64,000 bases of DNA from NCBI GenBank assembly GCA_963575745.1, contig CAUYUJ010018867.1, forward strand, positions 27,501 to 91,500, written 5' to 3'. This DNA comes from Prorocentrum cordatum. Its lineage: Eukaryota; Sar; Dinophyceae; Prorocentrales; Prorocentraceae. Below, one piece after another: positions 52,741 through 63,459 of the stretch. The position numbers and the translations under genes are program-made. The notes under the pieces are model-generated. The model had not been told where the DNA came from. It did no database searches and worked only from the letters and a program-made list of their open reading frames with translations. Within the stretch, counting starts at the first letter, position 1; every line of letters begins with the position of its first letter.

Positions 52741-53405
52741 ACACATTCAACGTATAAGTAATTATGCGTGGTCGTGTAATATAATACCTACATCATTGTA
52801 TTTGCGATCGGGAAAAGAACGCAAGCACCCGCATCCACAATGGACACCAATGCAACGAAGTATTCAATACAAGATGCGGACTCTTTTCTTCGGTTTCCCA
52901 TACATTTGATCGTGGTTTCGCTTGTGTCAAACGAAACATAAATCTAATATCATCACGCGGGTTCCATAAACACGATTAACAATATTACAACATCAGAAAC
53001 AAGTATTCCGCTGTTTCGCGCGCGGTCAATGTCCCAAATCATGGTTACATCAAATATGTTTTCTTTGGTCCATCTTCGTGGTCATCTTTCATTAGCAACG
53101 GTTTAGTCTGCGATGATTCCTCTGAAACGGCGTCGTACATTGATTATACCCGGACCATGGATCTACGATTCCGTTTACTCATGTTGTTCTCTGTAACGCT
53201 GGGATGGGCAACGCTTGTTTTTTTTTAGTCCCAGCAACCCTCAGGGCGCAGGTGGTTTAACGATGTTTTCCTTTCAAAAGCCCTTCTTCCCCTTCGGGGA
53301 AGGCTCTACTTCTTCTTATGATTCAACACCTTCGAAACCCCACGTAGCCGGCCGATAGCAATCCCGCCGTCCTTACTGACAAACAAACAGTCGAACTCAA
53401 CTTCT
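52741..53405. other. No gene recognised
   Basis: Balanced composition. Includes TTTTTAGTCCCAGCAACCC near 53225 followed by GGGCGCAGGTGGTTTAA, a diverged relative of the ATCCCACCAGCCC composite head. A CTTCCCCTTCGGGGAAG hairpin lies at about 53286. Confidence 0.45.
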
Positions 53406-53409
53406 ATCT

Positions 53410-54125
53410 CGCCGATATGTCGTCGAATTGCGAATCATGTAGCAATAACGGGACGGAGTGAACATCGATTGGGGGCCCTACAACAAACAAAACAAAGTCA
53501 ACGTTTTTCTCGACAACATGGACTTCCTTGTCGTCGGCGCTGCGAAAAGTGTAGCAGGAACGGGACGCGGCACGCATCGCGCGCGGACGCCTGGCCAACC
53601 CTACGCGGGCCCCCCCCGTCCTACCTGGCACAGAACACCGGAACGTCGACGTGTTTCTTGCAAACATGTACTTTCTCTTCGTCCGCTCTGCGAATCAAGT
53701 AGCGGGAATGGGACGCGGCGCGCATCGCGCGGGGACGCCTGCTCGTCAACATGGACTTTCTTGTCGTCGACGCTGCGGCCCGTCGGGTTGAGGAGTTGGG
53801 CGGGCGGTAAGTCATCATGTGGTTCGCCGCCAGCGCGCCCGTTGTCGTGTCCACGTAAAAAAGACCTCTCTCCCTCCCCTCCTCCTCCTCGGCGTCCTCC
53901 CCCTCCTCCAAGCGCGGCAAGAGCGAACCGATTGGCGGTGCAACGCGCGTGGCTGGCATGAGACGCGGCGCACTTCGCGCGCTGGACATGTTGTCGCCGA
54001 CGATGCAACATGAGAGGCCGGAGCGGGGCGCGGCGTACATCGCGCGCGTCTTTGTTTGCCGTCGACGTTGTTCAATGCGCGGCAGGAATAGGACGCAGCT
54101 CGTGTCGCGCGCTCAACGTCTATAA
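53410..54125. repeat. Diverged minisatellite with ACATG...GTCGTCGACGCTGCG...GGACGCGGCGC units
   Basis: Blocks of TTCTTGTCGTCGACGCTGCG, AGCGGGAATGGGACGCGG and CGCATCGCGCG recur near 53520, 53670 and 53750. Weaker versions lie near 53420, 53950, 54000 and 54060. Spacing is 60-150 bases. Confidence 0.6.
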
Positions 54126-54405
54126 AATGGGCGACGGGCGTCGGACGCGACGCACTTGCTTCTGATGTTGTCGGGAAGCGGGTGGGAGTGGGCGGAGCCC
54201 TCGAGCTGGCTAACTTGATCACTGTTCCCTATAAATAAACACCCCCTCCCCCAGGCGACTGGGGGCCAACCCGAGTCCATGACGACCCCCCCCCCCTTCC
54301 CTTGTAAAAAAACAATACAAACACACACTCTGCTTCCAAATTCGGAACATGCGCAGCCAACCCGATGCGCCCCCCCCACCATCCCTGTCAAAAAACAATA
54401 CAGGG
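54126..54405. other. Spacer, no gene
   Basis: Contains two copies of CCCTTGTAAAAAAACAATAC / CCCTGTCAAAAAACAATAC with nearby CCAACCCGA, about 75 bases apart; otherwise unremarkable. Confidence 0.4.
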
Positions 54406-54409
54406 TACA

Positions 54410-54578
54410 CTTGGCGGCGGCGGCGGCGGCTGCGGCGGCTGCGGCGGCGGCTGCGGCGGCTGCGGCGGCGGCAGTAGCGGTGGCGGCAGCAGCTGCGGCG
54501 GCGGTTTGGCAGCGGGCGGCGGCGGCGGCGGCGGCGGCGGGCGGCGGCGGGCGGCGGCGGCGGCGGCGGCGGGCAGCG

Positions 54579-54616
<38 letters not shown>

Positions 54617-54708
54617 GAGCGGCGGCGGGCAGCGGCGGGCGGCGGCGGCGGCGGCGGGCGGCAGCGGCGGCGGCGGCGGCGGCGGAGGCGGCGGCGGCGG
54701 CAGCGGAT
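54410..54708. repeat. (GGC)n / (CGG)n tract
   Basis: About 300 bases of GGC with GCT, GCA and GGG interruptions. The strand could form G-rich secondary structures. Confidence 0.95.
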
Positions 54709-54739
54709 TGGCCCCCAGTAGCTGCCTATCCAAAGACGA

Positions 54740-55345
54740 TTGCTGAATATGCTGAGGCTCGGGCCAGACTCGGGTGCATCGTATGTGTTGGGAGGGCGGG
54801 TGGGAGTGAACGAGACGGCTTGCGGGCCCCCTTGCCCCCTCCCCTGGACCTGGACGGGCAGGGCCGCGATCTGTTGGAGCGTCCGAATTCGAATCCTTGG
54901 AGGGTCAACTATAACGCCCCTCGCGAGGATCGCGGCCCCCGAGGGGGGGCGTCGATCGGGGCCTTCCCTTCTTTGATCGGTAACCTCGAAAATGGCCCCA
55001 CGAGGCGCTTCAAGGCTCCCAAGAAAGCGCCAGAAAAAGGGCTTCAAGAGTGTCCAAGACGGCCCCAAAAGGCCCCCCAAAGGCCCCTGAGCGGGCTCAG
55101 AAAGCCCACGATGCCCTCCAAGATGGCTCAGATATTCCAAGCTGGCCCAAATTGGCCCCCCAAACCACTCCAAACCGCCCCAAGACCGCTCCAAGACCGC
55201 CCAATAGCCCCAGGAGAGCCCCAAGCAACGGTTTGCCGGCTCCTGAGGGGGGGGGGGAGTTGGGGACCCCCTGTAATCGATTGCCTCCATGATGCTCCCA
55301 AGAAGCCTCGCAGGGTTACCAAGAGGGTTCCAGGAGGGCACCCAA
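54740..55345 (+). repeat. Composite dispersed repeat with AAGAGGCCCC-type arrays
   Basis: CCCCCTTGCCCCCTCCCCTG, CGCGAGGATCGCGGCCCCCG and then CCAAGA(C/A)GGCCCC arrays (54990-55230). The order parallels 21100-21665, including a ...GAGGATTCTGGCCCCCAGG block there. Confidence 0.6.
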
Positions 55346-55620
55346 AACTCTCAGAGAACACCAACACCAACAGCAGCCGCAAGAATACCCCTAGATGGTT
55401 CCATGAGTCCTCGTCCGCGTCGCCTTTATCGTAATCTTCGTCCTCCTCGTCGTCCTCATCCGCGTCCTCGTCCTCCTCGTCCTCCTCCTCGTCGTCCCCC
55501 TCCTCCCCCGCGGCACCCAGGGATGGCCCGAAGAGACCTTCCAACGCCGCCCCCTTGCTCGCTTTGTTCCCTAGACATGTCTCTTCGCCCCTTTCCCCTT
55601 TTTCCCGTCGGCTCTGAAGG
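55346..55620. repeat. CGTC/TCC-rich tract and flanks
   Basis: 55420-55505 consists of CGTCCTCCTCGTCGTCC-type triplets; the flanks carry no gene. Confidence 0.7.
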
Positions 55621-56029
55621 GCGGGGTTTCTGAACTGGCTGGTGGGGGTGAACATTTTTTGTGGAACAGGGGATTCGAGATCTGGGAGAAGAAGAACTTG
55701 CAAATTCTGGCCCGCCGAATTGGTCGAGCAGGCTTCGGGCTGGCATGGGGCATATTTGGCGAGAAAGCAACTATCTTCCAAACGATTGCCATCGCGGAAA
55801 ATACCGCCTGAAACTCACCTCTTGCTCCCTGTGCTGGTGGGCGACGCCGGCGGATGACGGCCTGCGCCACGAAGAAGAAAATTATCGCGGCAAAGCTACC
55901 TAACAGCGATGTGTAGAAGCATATATGAAAGCATTCCCCTTAAGATTCAGATGAAAATCCAGTTGTAGAATTCTGCTGTTCTCGCAGTCGTAGTCGCATT
56001 CGCGATGACAGTCGCAGCGGCAACGGCAG
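55621..56029. other. No gene; GGCTGGTGGGGG box near 55632
   Basis: TTTCTGAACTGGCTGGTGGG is a relative of the box at 47400 and 58270. The rest is mixed sequence. Confidence 0.4.
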
Positions 56030-56368
56030 TCGCAGTCACAGCCTCAGCCTCAGCCTGCCTCAGCCTCAGCCTCAGCCTGCCTCAGCCTCAGCCTGCCTCA
56101 GCCTCAGCCTCAGCCTGCTTCAGCCTCAGCCTCAGTCTGCCTTCAGCCTCGGCCTCAGCCTCAGCCTGCCTCAGCCTCAGCCTGCATCAGCCTCAGCCTC
56201 AGCCTCAGCCTGCCTCAGCATCAGCCTGCTCAGCCTCAGCCTCAGCCTGCCTCAGCCTCAGCCTCAGTCTGCTTCAGCCTCAGCCTCAGTCTGCCTTCAG
56301 CCTCGGCCTCAGCCTCAGCCTGCCTCAGCCTCAGCCTGCCTCGGCCGCAGCATCAACCTGCCTCAGCA
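56030..56368. repeat. AGCCTC hexamer minisatellite
   Basis: TCAGCCTCAGCCTGCC units with occasional TTCAGCCTCGG variants, about 55 hexamers. Confidence 0.95.
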
Positions 56369-56369
56369 T

Positions 56370-56715
56370 TCAAAATGTGGCCCAGGAACGGAATTCTGGG
56401 AACTAGAAGAACACGAAGTGGCCTACAGTTGGCTCCGGGCATTCAAAATGTGGCCCGGGAATGGAGTTCTAGGAACTTGAAGAGCACGAAGTGGCCTACA
56501 GTTGGCTCCGGGCATTCAAAATGTGGCCCGGGAATGGAGTTCTGGGAACTCGAAGAGCACGAAGTGGCCTACAGTTGGCTCCGGGCATCCAAAATGTGGC
56601 CCGGGAATGGAGTTCTGGGAAATCGAAGAGCACGAAGTGGCCTACAGTTGGCTCCGGGCATCCAAAATGTGGCCCGGGAATGGAGTTCTGGGAGGTCGAA
56701 GAGCACGAAATGTGT
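56370..56715. repeat. ~72-bp tandem repeat, five units
   Basis: GTGGCCTACAGTTGGCTCCG occurs at about 56419, 56491, 56563 and 56637, with CAAAATGTGGCCCGGGAATG and GAGTTCTGGGAACT in each unit. Confidence 0.92.
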
Positions 56716-57269
56716 GACTGTTAGCGAAAAACGAATGCGGCGGCAGCCGCGGCGGCAGCCTGTCCGGGTCCCGCCCAGACCCCCCTGAGGAGTCATGATG
56801 CTCTCTTTTGAGACCATTAGAAACCTATCAGCAAGAGCTGCTAGGTAATAATAGCGTGAGAGTCAACTCTTTCCAACGCTCTCCAAGGGAGCGAACCCAA
56901 GGTTCGATTGGGACTAGATTCGACTGATTGTTGGAGCAAATTTTGATCCTAAATGCTACGGATAGGTAACAGCTCTACCACCAGACGACTGTGTCGAACT
57001 AGTCTCGTTGATATTTCTATTTCGAGCAAAATAGGGATCGTTGATCGCAGACGTCGTTTGCCTTTGCCCGTGCCCCAAGGGCATTTTTGACTCAACAGTC
57101 CCCACGGAGGCTTATGGATTTGGAGATAACTAAAACAGAAAACTTGGCAATCTTTCGTCCGTTGCTGCCGCAATTCTGCCCAGAACCGCTGCGAATCCTT
57201 AGTAGAACGCGGGCGGATGAATTGTGGAAATCTTATCGATCGGAAATCTCCGGGAGACCTGCCGATATC
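56716..57269. other. About 550 bases with no supported gene
   Basis: Mixed composition. A weak tRNA-like pattern on the minus strand (about 56880-57000) is discussed under rejected items. Confidence 0.4.
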
Positions 57270-58055
57270 ACTAATCCCACCAGCCCTCTGGGCGCAGGTG
57301 GTCTAGGGCGTTTCCCTTTCCAACCTCCTGCCTTTCCCTGCTCGGGAGGTTTACCTCACCCCCCATCCCTGCGTTTGGCCGGGGGGGGGGCGGACCCATA
57401 GCAGCGTCCAAGATGGCCCAAGATGGCTCCACGAGGGCCTCCGAAAGCGCAAGATGGCCTCCCAAATGGCCCAAGATAGCGGTAGACGGGTCAAGATAGC
57501 CTCCGGCACGCGTCCAACAGGCCTCAAGACGGCCCCAAGACGGTTTCAAGTGCCCTCCGAGGCCTCCAAAGACCCCCCCAAGAAGCACAAATTCTTCATG
57601 CACATCAGGACAATCAATGTTTTTTTGCCTTCTGGCTTTTTCGCCTCCGAAAGGGCTCTCGAGGCCTCAAGATGGCCCCCAGATGGCCCAAGACAACCCC
57701 AAGAGGGGCCCAAGAGAGCCCCAAGACGCCCCCCAAAGCGCTCCAAGAGCGGGCCAATAAGGTCCCAAGACGGCATTTTTGAAGCTCCGAAGGGGGGGGG
57801 GAGCGAGAATTGAAGCCCCCCCCTTCTTTACCCACAAGGACCAAGACGGCCCCGAGAGGCCCCTCAGGCATCCCAAAAGAGCTCCAACAAGGCCCCCCGA
57901 CCTCCCCAAAGAGCCCCAAGAGGGCCCCTAAGACGCCCCAGACGAGCCCCAAAAAGGCCCTAAGATAACCTCAGGAGGGCCCCTAAAAAGAGCCCCAGGA
58001 GGCCCCAAGATGGGGCCCAATACAATCCCAAGAGAGCCCCAATATGCCTCCCAGT
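57270..58055 (+). repeat. Composite dispersed repeat: ATCCCACCAGCCC head plus AAGAGGCCCC arrays
   Basis: CTAATCCCACCAGCCCTCTG, GCGCAGGTGGTCTAGGGC, a C/T-rich part, a G-run, then CCAAGATGGCC arrays (57408-57490). ACAATCAATGTTTTTTTGCC follows at 57610 and further CCAAGAGGGGCCC arrays run to 58050. Confidence 0.65.
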
Positions 58056-58735
58056 TTCGGAACGCACGCGAGATTCAGACACAAATCAGTGCAACAGCCA
58101 TTACGAATCATCGAAACACCCCATCACCCCTCATCGAAACACCATCGTAGCTTGCACTGATTCCCATCTTAAACTTCAATGCGGGAGGCTATTTGTGATC
58201 CTTGTTTTCTCGAAGACGGCAGCGCGACTGCATACGTCCTGCCGCCCCTGATTCACGAACTCCCCTGCTGATCGTTTCTGGATGGGCTGGTGGGGATACT
58301 TTTTGGCTCGCGGCTCCAAGGCAAAGGTCAGGGAGCGGAAGCAGCGTCCGGGATGCGGTACACTGCGAATTTGCGAACACAGCCGCCAGTATCGGCAAGC
58401 CAGTTCGCACCTGCAAGACACGCTCGCAGTTGCACATGCACAGCACAAAATGAACTAAAGTCACCAAGTGCCCCACATCGAGACGCATCTTCGCGTCGAC
58501 TGGTGGTAACTGGGCGCGGGAAGTGTGCGAGGAGTCGCCGAAACGGCGTCAGCTCAGCAGAAAGAGCACGAAGGGGGGGAGGAGGAGAGAGCGACAGCGA
58601 GCGACTACCACAGGCTCACGGCAGCAACACGAGTAAACGATGGTGCGGCGGAAGAGGCCTGTCTCATCAAGGCTCACTGAATATGAAGTGTAATTGTTCG
58701 TCGTCGAAGCGCCATGCAGTAGAAAGACCACTGGT
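58056..58735. other. No gene; GATGGGCTGGTGGGG box at 58276
   Basis: CGTTTCTGGATGGGCTGGTG (58270) is identical over its core to the box at 47400. No coding signal. Confidence 0.45.
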
Positions 58736-58739
58736 GTGG

Positions 58740-59136
58740 GTTCACGAGGCTGAGCCACCTCCAGCCAAAGCCAGTGCGTGCACATCGTATCCGACTCTCG
58801 CAGTTCGGGGGCAAAACGATGCAAGGTACTGACGGGGGCTGGTAGCAGACTGCTCTGCCGGAGGAACGACCACGAACCGCAGAAGGCTGAACCACTCAAT
58901 GCAGGGCCGCTCCCTGACGACGCCAAACGACGGGTGTCCCCGAAAGTATGGCTGACGACCGCGCCCGATCCACACCTCCAGCCGGTAGCCAATGTGTGCG
59001 CATTGTCTCCGTCTCACGCAGTTCGGGGCACGATGCAAGTACTGGCGAAGGCTGGTGGCCGGGGCTGCTCTGAAGAGGCGACCACGCGCTGCAGAAGGTT
59101 GAACCACTCAATGAAGGGCCGCACACTTGCTAAGGT
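58740..59136. repeat. Two diverged partial units of the 791-bp repeat
   Basis: GTTCGGGG(G/C)AC(A)A...GATGCAAGGTACTG, the AGAAGG(C/T)TGAACCACTCAATG block and CCACCTCCAGCC(A/G) recur here at reduced identity before the two full units that follow. Confidence 0.6.
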
Positions 59137-60755
59137 GTGGCTGATCCGCGTCGGAGCGCCATCCAGTAGAGAAGACCACTGGTGTGCGCTCGCGAGGTTG
59201 CGCCACCTCCAGCCGGTAGCCAGTGCATGCACGTCGTATCCGACTCACGCAGTTCGGGGGCACAACGATGCAAAGTACTGACGAGGCTGGTAGCCGGGGC
59301 TGCTCTATGGCTGCGCCGAAAAGTGCGACACGAACTTGAACCGCAGAAGGCTGAACCACTCGATGCGGGGTCGCTCGCTTGACCCGATTCTTCCTGGGCA
59401 AGTGACAGGGCGGGCGCTCATCAGCGACCGATGCAATCTTCCCAGCTGAACGGTGGGGGGCGCAGCCGAAAGCCGCAGAGACACTGTGAATGTTCCCAGC
59501 TGATCGGTGGGGGGCGCAGCCGAAAGCCGCAGAGACATTGTGAATGAAGGAAGAGGAGGAGGAGGAAGAGGAGGAGAAGGAGGAGGGGGGGCGCCGCCAA
59601 GGCCAAGGACGCGTCTGATGCAATCTCTGTCGACGGGGGGGGGGCGCAGCGGAAAGCCGCAGAGACATTGTGATTTATGAGCAGAAAAGCGCGGCCGAAA
59701 GCCGCAGAACACGGATAACAATACACAGAGCGTGGTGCGGTGGGTGATGTCGTCCACCAACCGCTGTCGTTCACTGTATACCTCGTCCACGGACGCCTCT
59801 CGGTTCCCTGCGGGAGCCCCGTTCTCGGCCTCTGGGGGCTGGGTGGAACCTGCTGCAGGGGCTTCACGCGGGCGGCCTGACCCCTTGCGGGGAGAGGAGG
59901 GAGGCGAGAACGGAACTGTGGCTGATCCGCGTCGGAGCGCCATCCAGTAGAGAAGACCACTGGTGTGCGCTCGCGAGGTTGCGCCACCTCCAGCGGGTAG
60001 CCAATGCATGCACGTCGTATCCGACTCACGCAGTTCGGGGGCACAACGATGCAAAGTGCTGACGAGGCTGGTAGCCGGGGCTGCTCTATGGCTGCGCCGA
60101 GAAGTGCGACGCGAACTTGAACCGCAGAAGGCTGAACCACTCGATGCGGGGTCGCTCACTTGACCCGATGCTTTCTGGGCAGGTGTCAGGGCGGGCGCCC
60201 ATCAGCGACCGATGCAATCTTCCCAGCTGATCGGTGGGGGGCGCAGCCGAAAGCCGCAGAGACATTGTGTATGTTCCCAGCTGATCGGTGGGGGGCGCAG
60301 ACGAAAGCCGCAGAGACATTGTGAATGAAGGAAGAGGAGGAGGAGGAGGAGGGGGAGGAGGAGGAGGGGGAGGAGGAGGAGGAGGAGGAGGAGGAGGAGG
60401 AGGAGGAGGAGGAGGGGGAGAAGGAGGAGGAGGGGGCGCCGCCAAGGCCCGGGACGCGTCTGATGCAATCTCTGACGACGGGGGAGGGCGCAGCCGAAAG
60501 CCGCAGAGTCATTGTGAATGAGAAAAAGAGCGCGGCCGAGAGCCACAGAACACGGATATCAGTACACAGAGCGCGGTGCGGAGGGTGATGTCGTCCACCA
60601 ACCGCTGTCGTTCGCTGTGTACCTCGTCCACGGACGCCTCTCGGTTCCCTGCGGGGGCCCCGTTCTCGGCCTCGGGGGGCTGGGTGAAACCTGCTGCAGG
60701 GGCGTCGCGCGCGCGGCCTGACCCCTTGCGGGGAGAAGAGGGAGGCGAGAACGGA
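59137..60755. repeat. 791-bp tandem duplication
   Basis: GTGGCTGATCCGCGTCGGAG opens units at 59137 and 59928. Long matching stretches include the GAGAAGACCACTGGTGTGCG, GGTAGCCGGGGCTGCTCTAT and GCCGCAGAGACA(C/T)TGTGAAT blocks. Each unit contains a GGA tract (59545-59590; 60325-60440, much longer) and the GTCCACCAACCGCTGTCGTT block. The minus strand of that block reads EASVDEVYSERQRLVDDI, the only protein-like piece; it may be a duplicated exon of an unknown gene. Confidence 0.8.
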
Positions 60756-60769
60756 ACTGTGAACAGGAC

Positions 60770-61320
60770 GGGGATCCCGGCAGTGCGCCGGCACATGTGG
60801 ACCCCGCTGGAGAGGGTGGCGCCACCGCCACCGCTGACAGACAGAAACGGGATGCAAGAGTACCAGAGCCACAGAGGGCGGCCCCGGGACCGGCGGCGGC
60901 CCCCCAGGGAGCCCGGCGCCAAGATGCAAGCAACAGGGGAGTCCGCGGGACAGGCAGCCCGTTCCCACTGCAGCCGCTGAGTCCACACTCCTGCATGGTG
61001 CCTCCGCCTCGGCCTCCAGCGGGGGGGGGGGGCGCAGCCGAAAGCCGCAGAACACAGGAACACGGTGGGGGGTGGAAAGCTGCAGGGGCATCCTGGCAGT
61101 GCGCCGGCACATGTGGGCCACGCCGGAGAGGGTGGTGCCACCGCCACCGCTGACCGACAGAAGCGGGATGCAAGAGTACCAGAGCCACAGAGGGCGGACC
61201 CGGGACCAGCGGTTCACTCCAGATACCTCGTCCACGGACGCCTCAAGGTTCCCTGCGGGAGCCTCGTTCTCGGCCTCTGGGGGCTGGGTGGGACCTGCAG
61301 CTGGGCTCCCGTGCCTCGCG
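60770..61320. repeat. ~310-bp-spaced duplication (GGCAGTGCGCCGGCACATGT)
   Basis: 60777-60900 and 61095-61215 share GGCAGTGCGCCGGCACATGT, CCACCGCCACCGCTGAC and GCAAGAGTACCAGAGCCACA. 61220-61290 repeats the TCGTCCACGGACGCCTC block of the 791-bp unit. Confidence 0.75.
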
Positions 61321-62115
61321 CAGGGCGCCCATCGCAGTGCCTGCTGTCCACCCGCGGGACACGCCATCATTCACACGGCAGTCGCCGGGTCCACATCTGC
61401 ACTGTACCTCTTGTCCAACGGTCCATAGTTGTTCCCCCGCGCCCTCCTGCAGGGGGGGGGGGCGCAGCCAAAAGCCGCTGAACACAAGTGCACGGTGGGG
61501 GGTGGGGAGCTGCAGGGATAGTATATTCCATGGAGATGCACGGCGCGTCCGACAACAGCACGTCAGAACCAAGAGAGAGAATGTATGATACCCCCAATCG
61601 CGCTGATGGGTGCGGTGTACAACTCGTAATCCACAGAGAAGGTGGATCTCAGAGTAGGAATCCAGACTGCCCGCGGTATAGCCACAGCGCAGCGCGCAGA
61701 CAGAGGGGAAAAATACTGAGGTCGACGGTATGGCCACACGCGCAGCACGTAGACAACAGCCAAGATGAAGAAGTAGAAATTCTGAACGAAACAAGAGTCA
61801 AGACACGTCGCAGGATGCGCCGGGCAGCAACGGGCCTGCTGCCAGAGACCATCCTCCTCGCACCTGTGTCCCACGAGTGCGATGCCGTTTACGGGGTGTG
61901 AGCCAGCAGAGTGTGTCTGCAAGAGCCCCATTTATGATTGGCAACTAAGTGACATGGTAGCAGCTGCACGCCGAGAACATCTGCGCATGAGGGGGGTGCA
62001 GCTAACCGCTGCGAGACACACTCTCAGCAGGGCAGCGACAGGCCTGCTGCCAGTGACCGCCCTCCACGCACCAGATCCCCGAGTGTGCGATGCCGCGGGG
62101 GGGGGGGGGGGGTAG
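61321..62115. other. No gene supported; G-runs at 61450 and 62097
   Basis: The minus strand at 61660-61790 has hydrophobic stretches (FYFFILAVVYVLRVW), but the frame does not extend and no family is evident. A duplicated CGGGCCTGCTGCCAGAGACC / ACAGGCCTGCTGCCAGTGACC occurs at about 61830 and 62038. Confidence 0.4.
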
Positions 62116-62120
62116 CAAGG

Positions 62121-62930
62121 CTACTGTAGGGACACCGCCCACCACTGTTTCTTGCGCTTCTTGGGGGCCTGTTTGTTCGGGTGGCCCTCTGCCGCGTGGT
62201 GATCACTGCTCGCACCTCCGCTCCGACCCAGGTGCAGCTGCCACGGCCGAGTCCAGTCGACGTCGAGGCCCAGCGCGTCGCTGAGGACCCGTACGTCGCA
62301 TTTGTGGCTGCGGAATGATTCCAGGAAGAGGTGGCAGGTCTGCGGGTCGTGCCGAGGCGGGTCGAGCGCCCCCTTGCTGCCGGGCACAGACTGCCGCTTG
62401 GCGAAAGCGTGCCAGATGCCAGTGAACATTGGTCCCAATGTGACTTGGAGTCGTCGTATCGCCTCGCCATGTGTCTCCTCCGGGAGGTCCCACTGGATGT
62501 TGTTGATTCCTATTTTGTGCAGCTGTTGTCCCGTGTCGGGGTCCTTGGGCTCTGGCCATGGACGCGGGTCGGGTCTCTGGTGCCGCCGTGTATCCTGGTC
62601 GCAAGTCTCCACGGTACCGGCCTCGTTGTCCTGGCTGGGGGGCTCGCGATCTGCTCGCAACAGCTCCAGCTGCACGCCTGGCAGGGTTTGGCGGGGAGAT
62701 GCAAGCCGCATGGTTGGCCGCCAGGCTGGGGTCGGATCGCGTCCGGCGGCCAGGGCAGACGCGGCCTTGTGGCAAGTGGGGAAGGGCCCCTTCCGCTGGC
62801 GTTCGCCTTCGGGCCTGAGCCCGCCGTCGCTCCCAGATGCGTCCCCTGTGGACAGCGCAGGACTCTCTCCGGTCTCCGGGGTGCCGCTGGTTGTGCCAGG
62901 CCCGTGCACGCTCGGCGGCGCTGCTCCCAT
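62121..62930 (-). CDS. Hypothetical protein frame (269 aa), unidentified
   Basis: The C-terminal ~140 residues look like genuine protein: HKIGINNIQWDLPEETHGEA, FTGIWHAFAKRQSVPGSKG, TCHLFLESFRSH and VRVLSDALGLDVDWTRPWQL. A basic tail APKKRKKQWWAV ends the frame. The N-terminal half is Gly/Ser/Thr/Pro-rich and may be non-coding or disordered. I recognise no domain; KKRKK could be a nuclear localisation signal. Exons further upstream are possible but no splice sites were assigned. It lies about 500 bases downstream of the light-harvesting pseudogene on the same strand. Confidence 0.35.
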   Translation of the reverse strand: MGAAPPSVHGPGTTSGTPETGESPALSTGDASGSDGGLRPEGERQRKGPFPTCHKAASALAAGRDPTPAWRPTMRLASPRQTLPGVQLELLRADREPPSQDNEAGTVETCDQDTRRHQRPDPRPWPEPKDPDTGQQLHKIGINNIQWDLPEETHGEAIRRLQVTLGPMFTGIWHAFAKRQSVPGSKGALDPPRHDPQTCHLFLESFRSHKCDVRVLSDALGLDVDWTRPWQLHLGRSGGASSDHHAAEGHPNKQAPKKRKKQWWAVSLQ

Positions 62931-63459
62931 AGCCGGGGCGCGAGCTGCTTTGCCAGTGGTGCCCTAGACGCCTGGCGAGGGCGCCTGGGGTTCGTCGTCC
63001 GTGAGGAGCTCGCTGACAAGGGAAGGGGGGCGAATAGGCGCGAAGAGGTTCCTCCCAACGAGCCAGCGGATGGCTTCGCTGTCCTGCGTCTGGATGGTTG
63101 CTCCGTGGTCTCCCTGCTGGGTGCGCGGCGCTCCCAGAGGACTGCTGACGGACTGATTGCTCTGAGGGGGATGCTCCGCGGCTTCCGCAGCCTCCGCCGT
63201 CTCCGCCTTGATTTCCCATTCCTTTCCTCTGCCCTGCTGGTTCTGCTGAAGGCAGGGGGGTTGTTAGTGCGAGCTGTACACTGGTCACTGCAAGCAACCG
63301 CCTCTCGATTCCCCACTGGAACGTCCTCGTCAGACAACGATCGATTCCCCTCTGGGACGTCATCATCTGCCAACGAAGCGGGGGGTGGCATGTTGCTGCT
63401 GCTGCTGCTGCCATGTTCCGAGATGTCGTTGTGAGTATCGAGATCTCTCGCGTCAGCGC
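62931..63459. other. Spacer between the hypothetical frame and the light-harvesting pseudogene
   Basis: A ~42-bp direct repeat, ATTCCCCACTGGAACGTCCT / ATTCCCCTCTGGGACGTCAT, lies near 63308-63382. No gene could be supported. Confidence 0.4.

Noticed and set aside
56880-57000. tRNA-like minus-strand pattern (GGTGGTAGAGC and a GGGTTCGCTCCC stretch)
   Set aside because: The anticodon stem-loop has the wrong loop length, the acceptor arm does not close and the T-arm is too far away; at best a decayed tRNA-derived repeat.
61563-61931. Hydrophobic minus-strand frame suggesting a membrane-protein exon
   Set aside because: Only one short hydrophobic stretch, no continuation or family signature, and another frame of the same DNA is equally hydrophobic.
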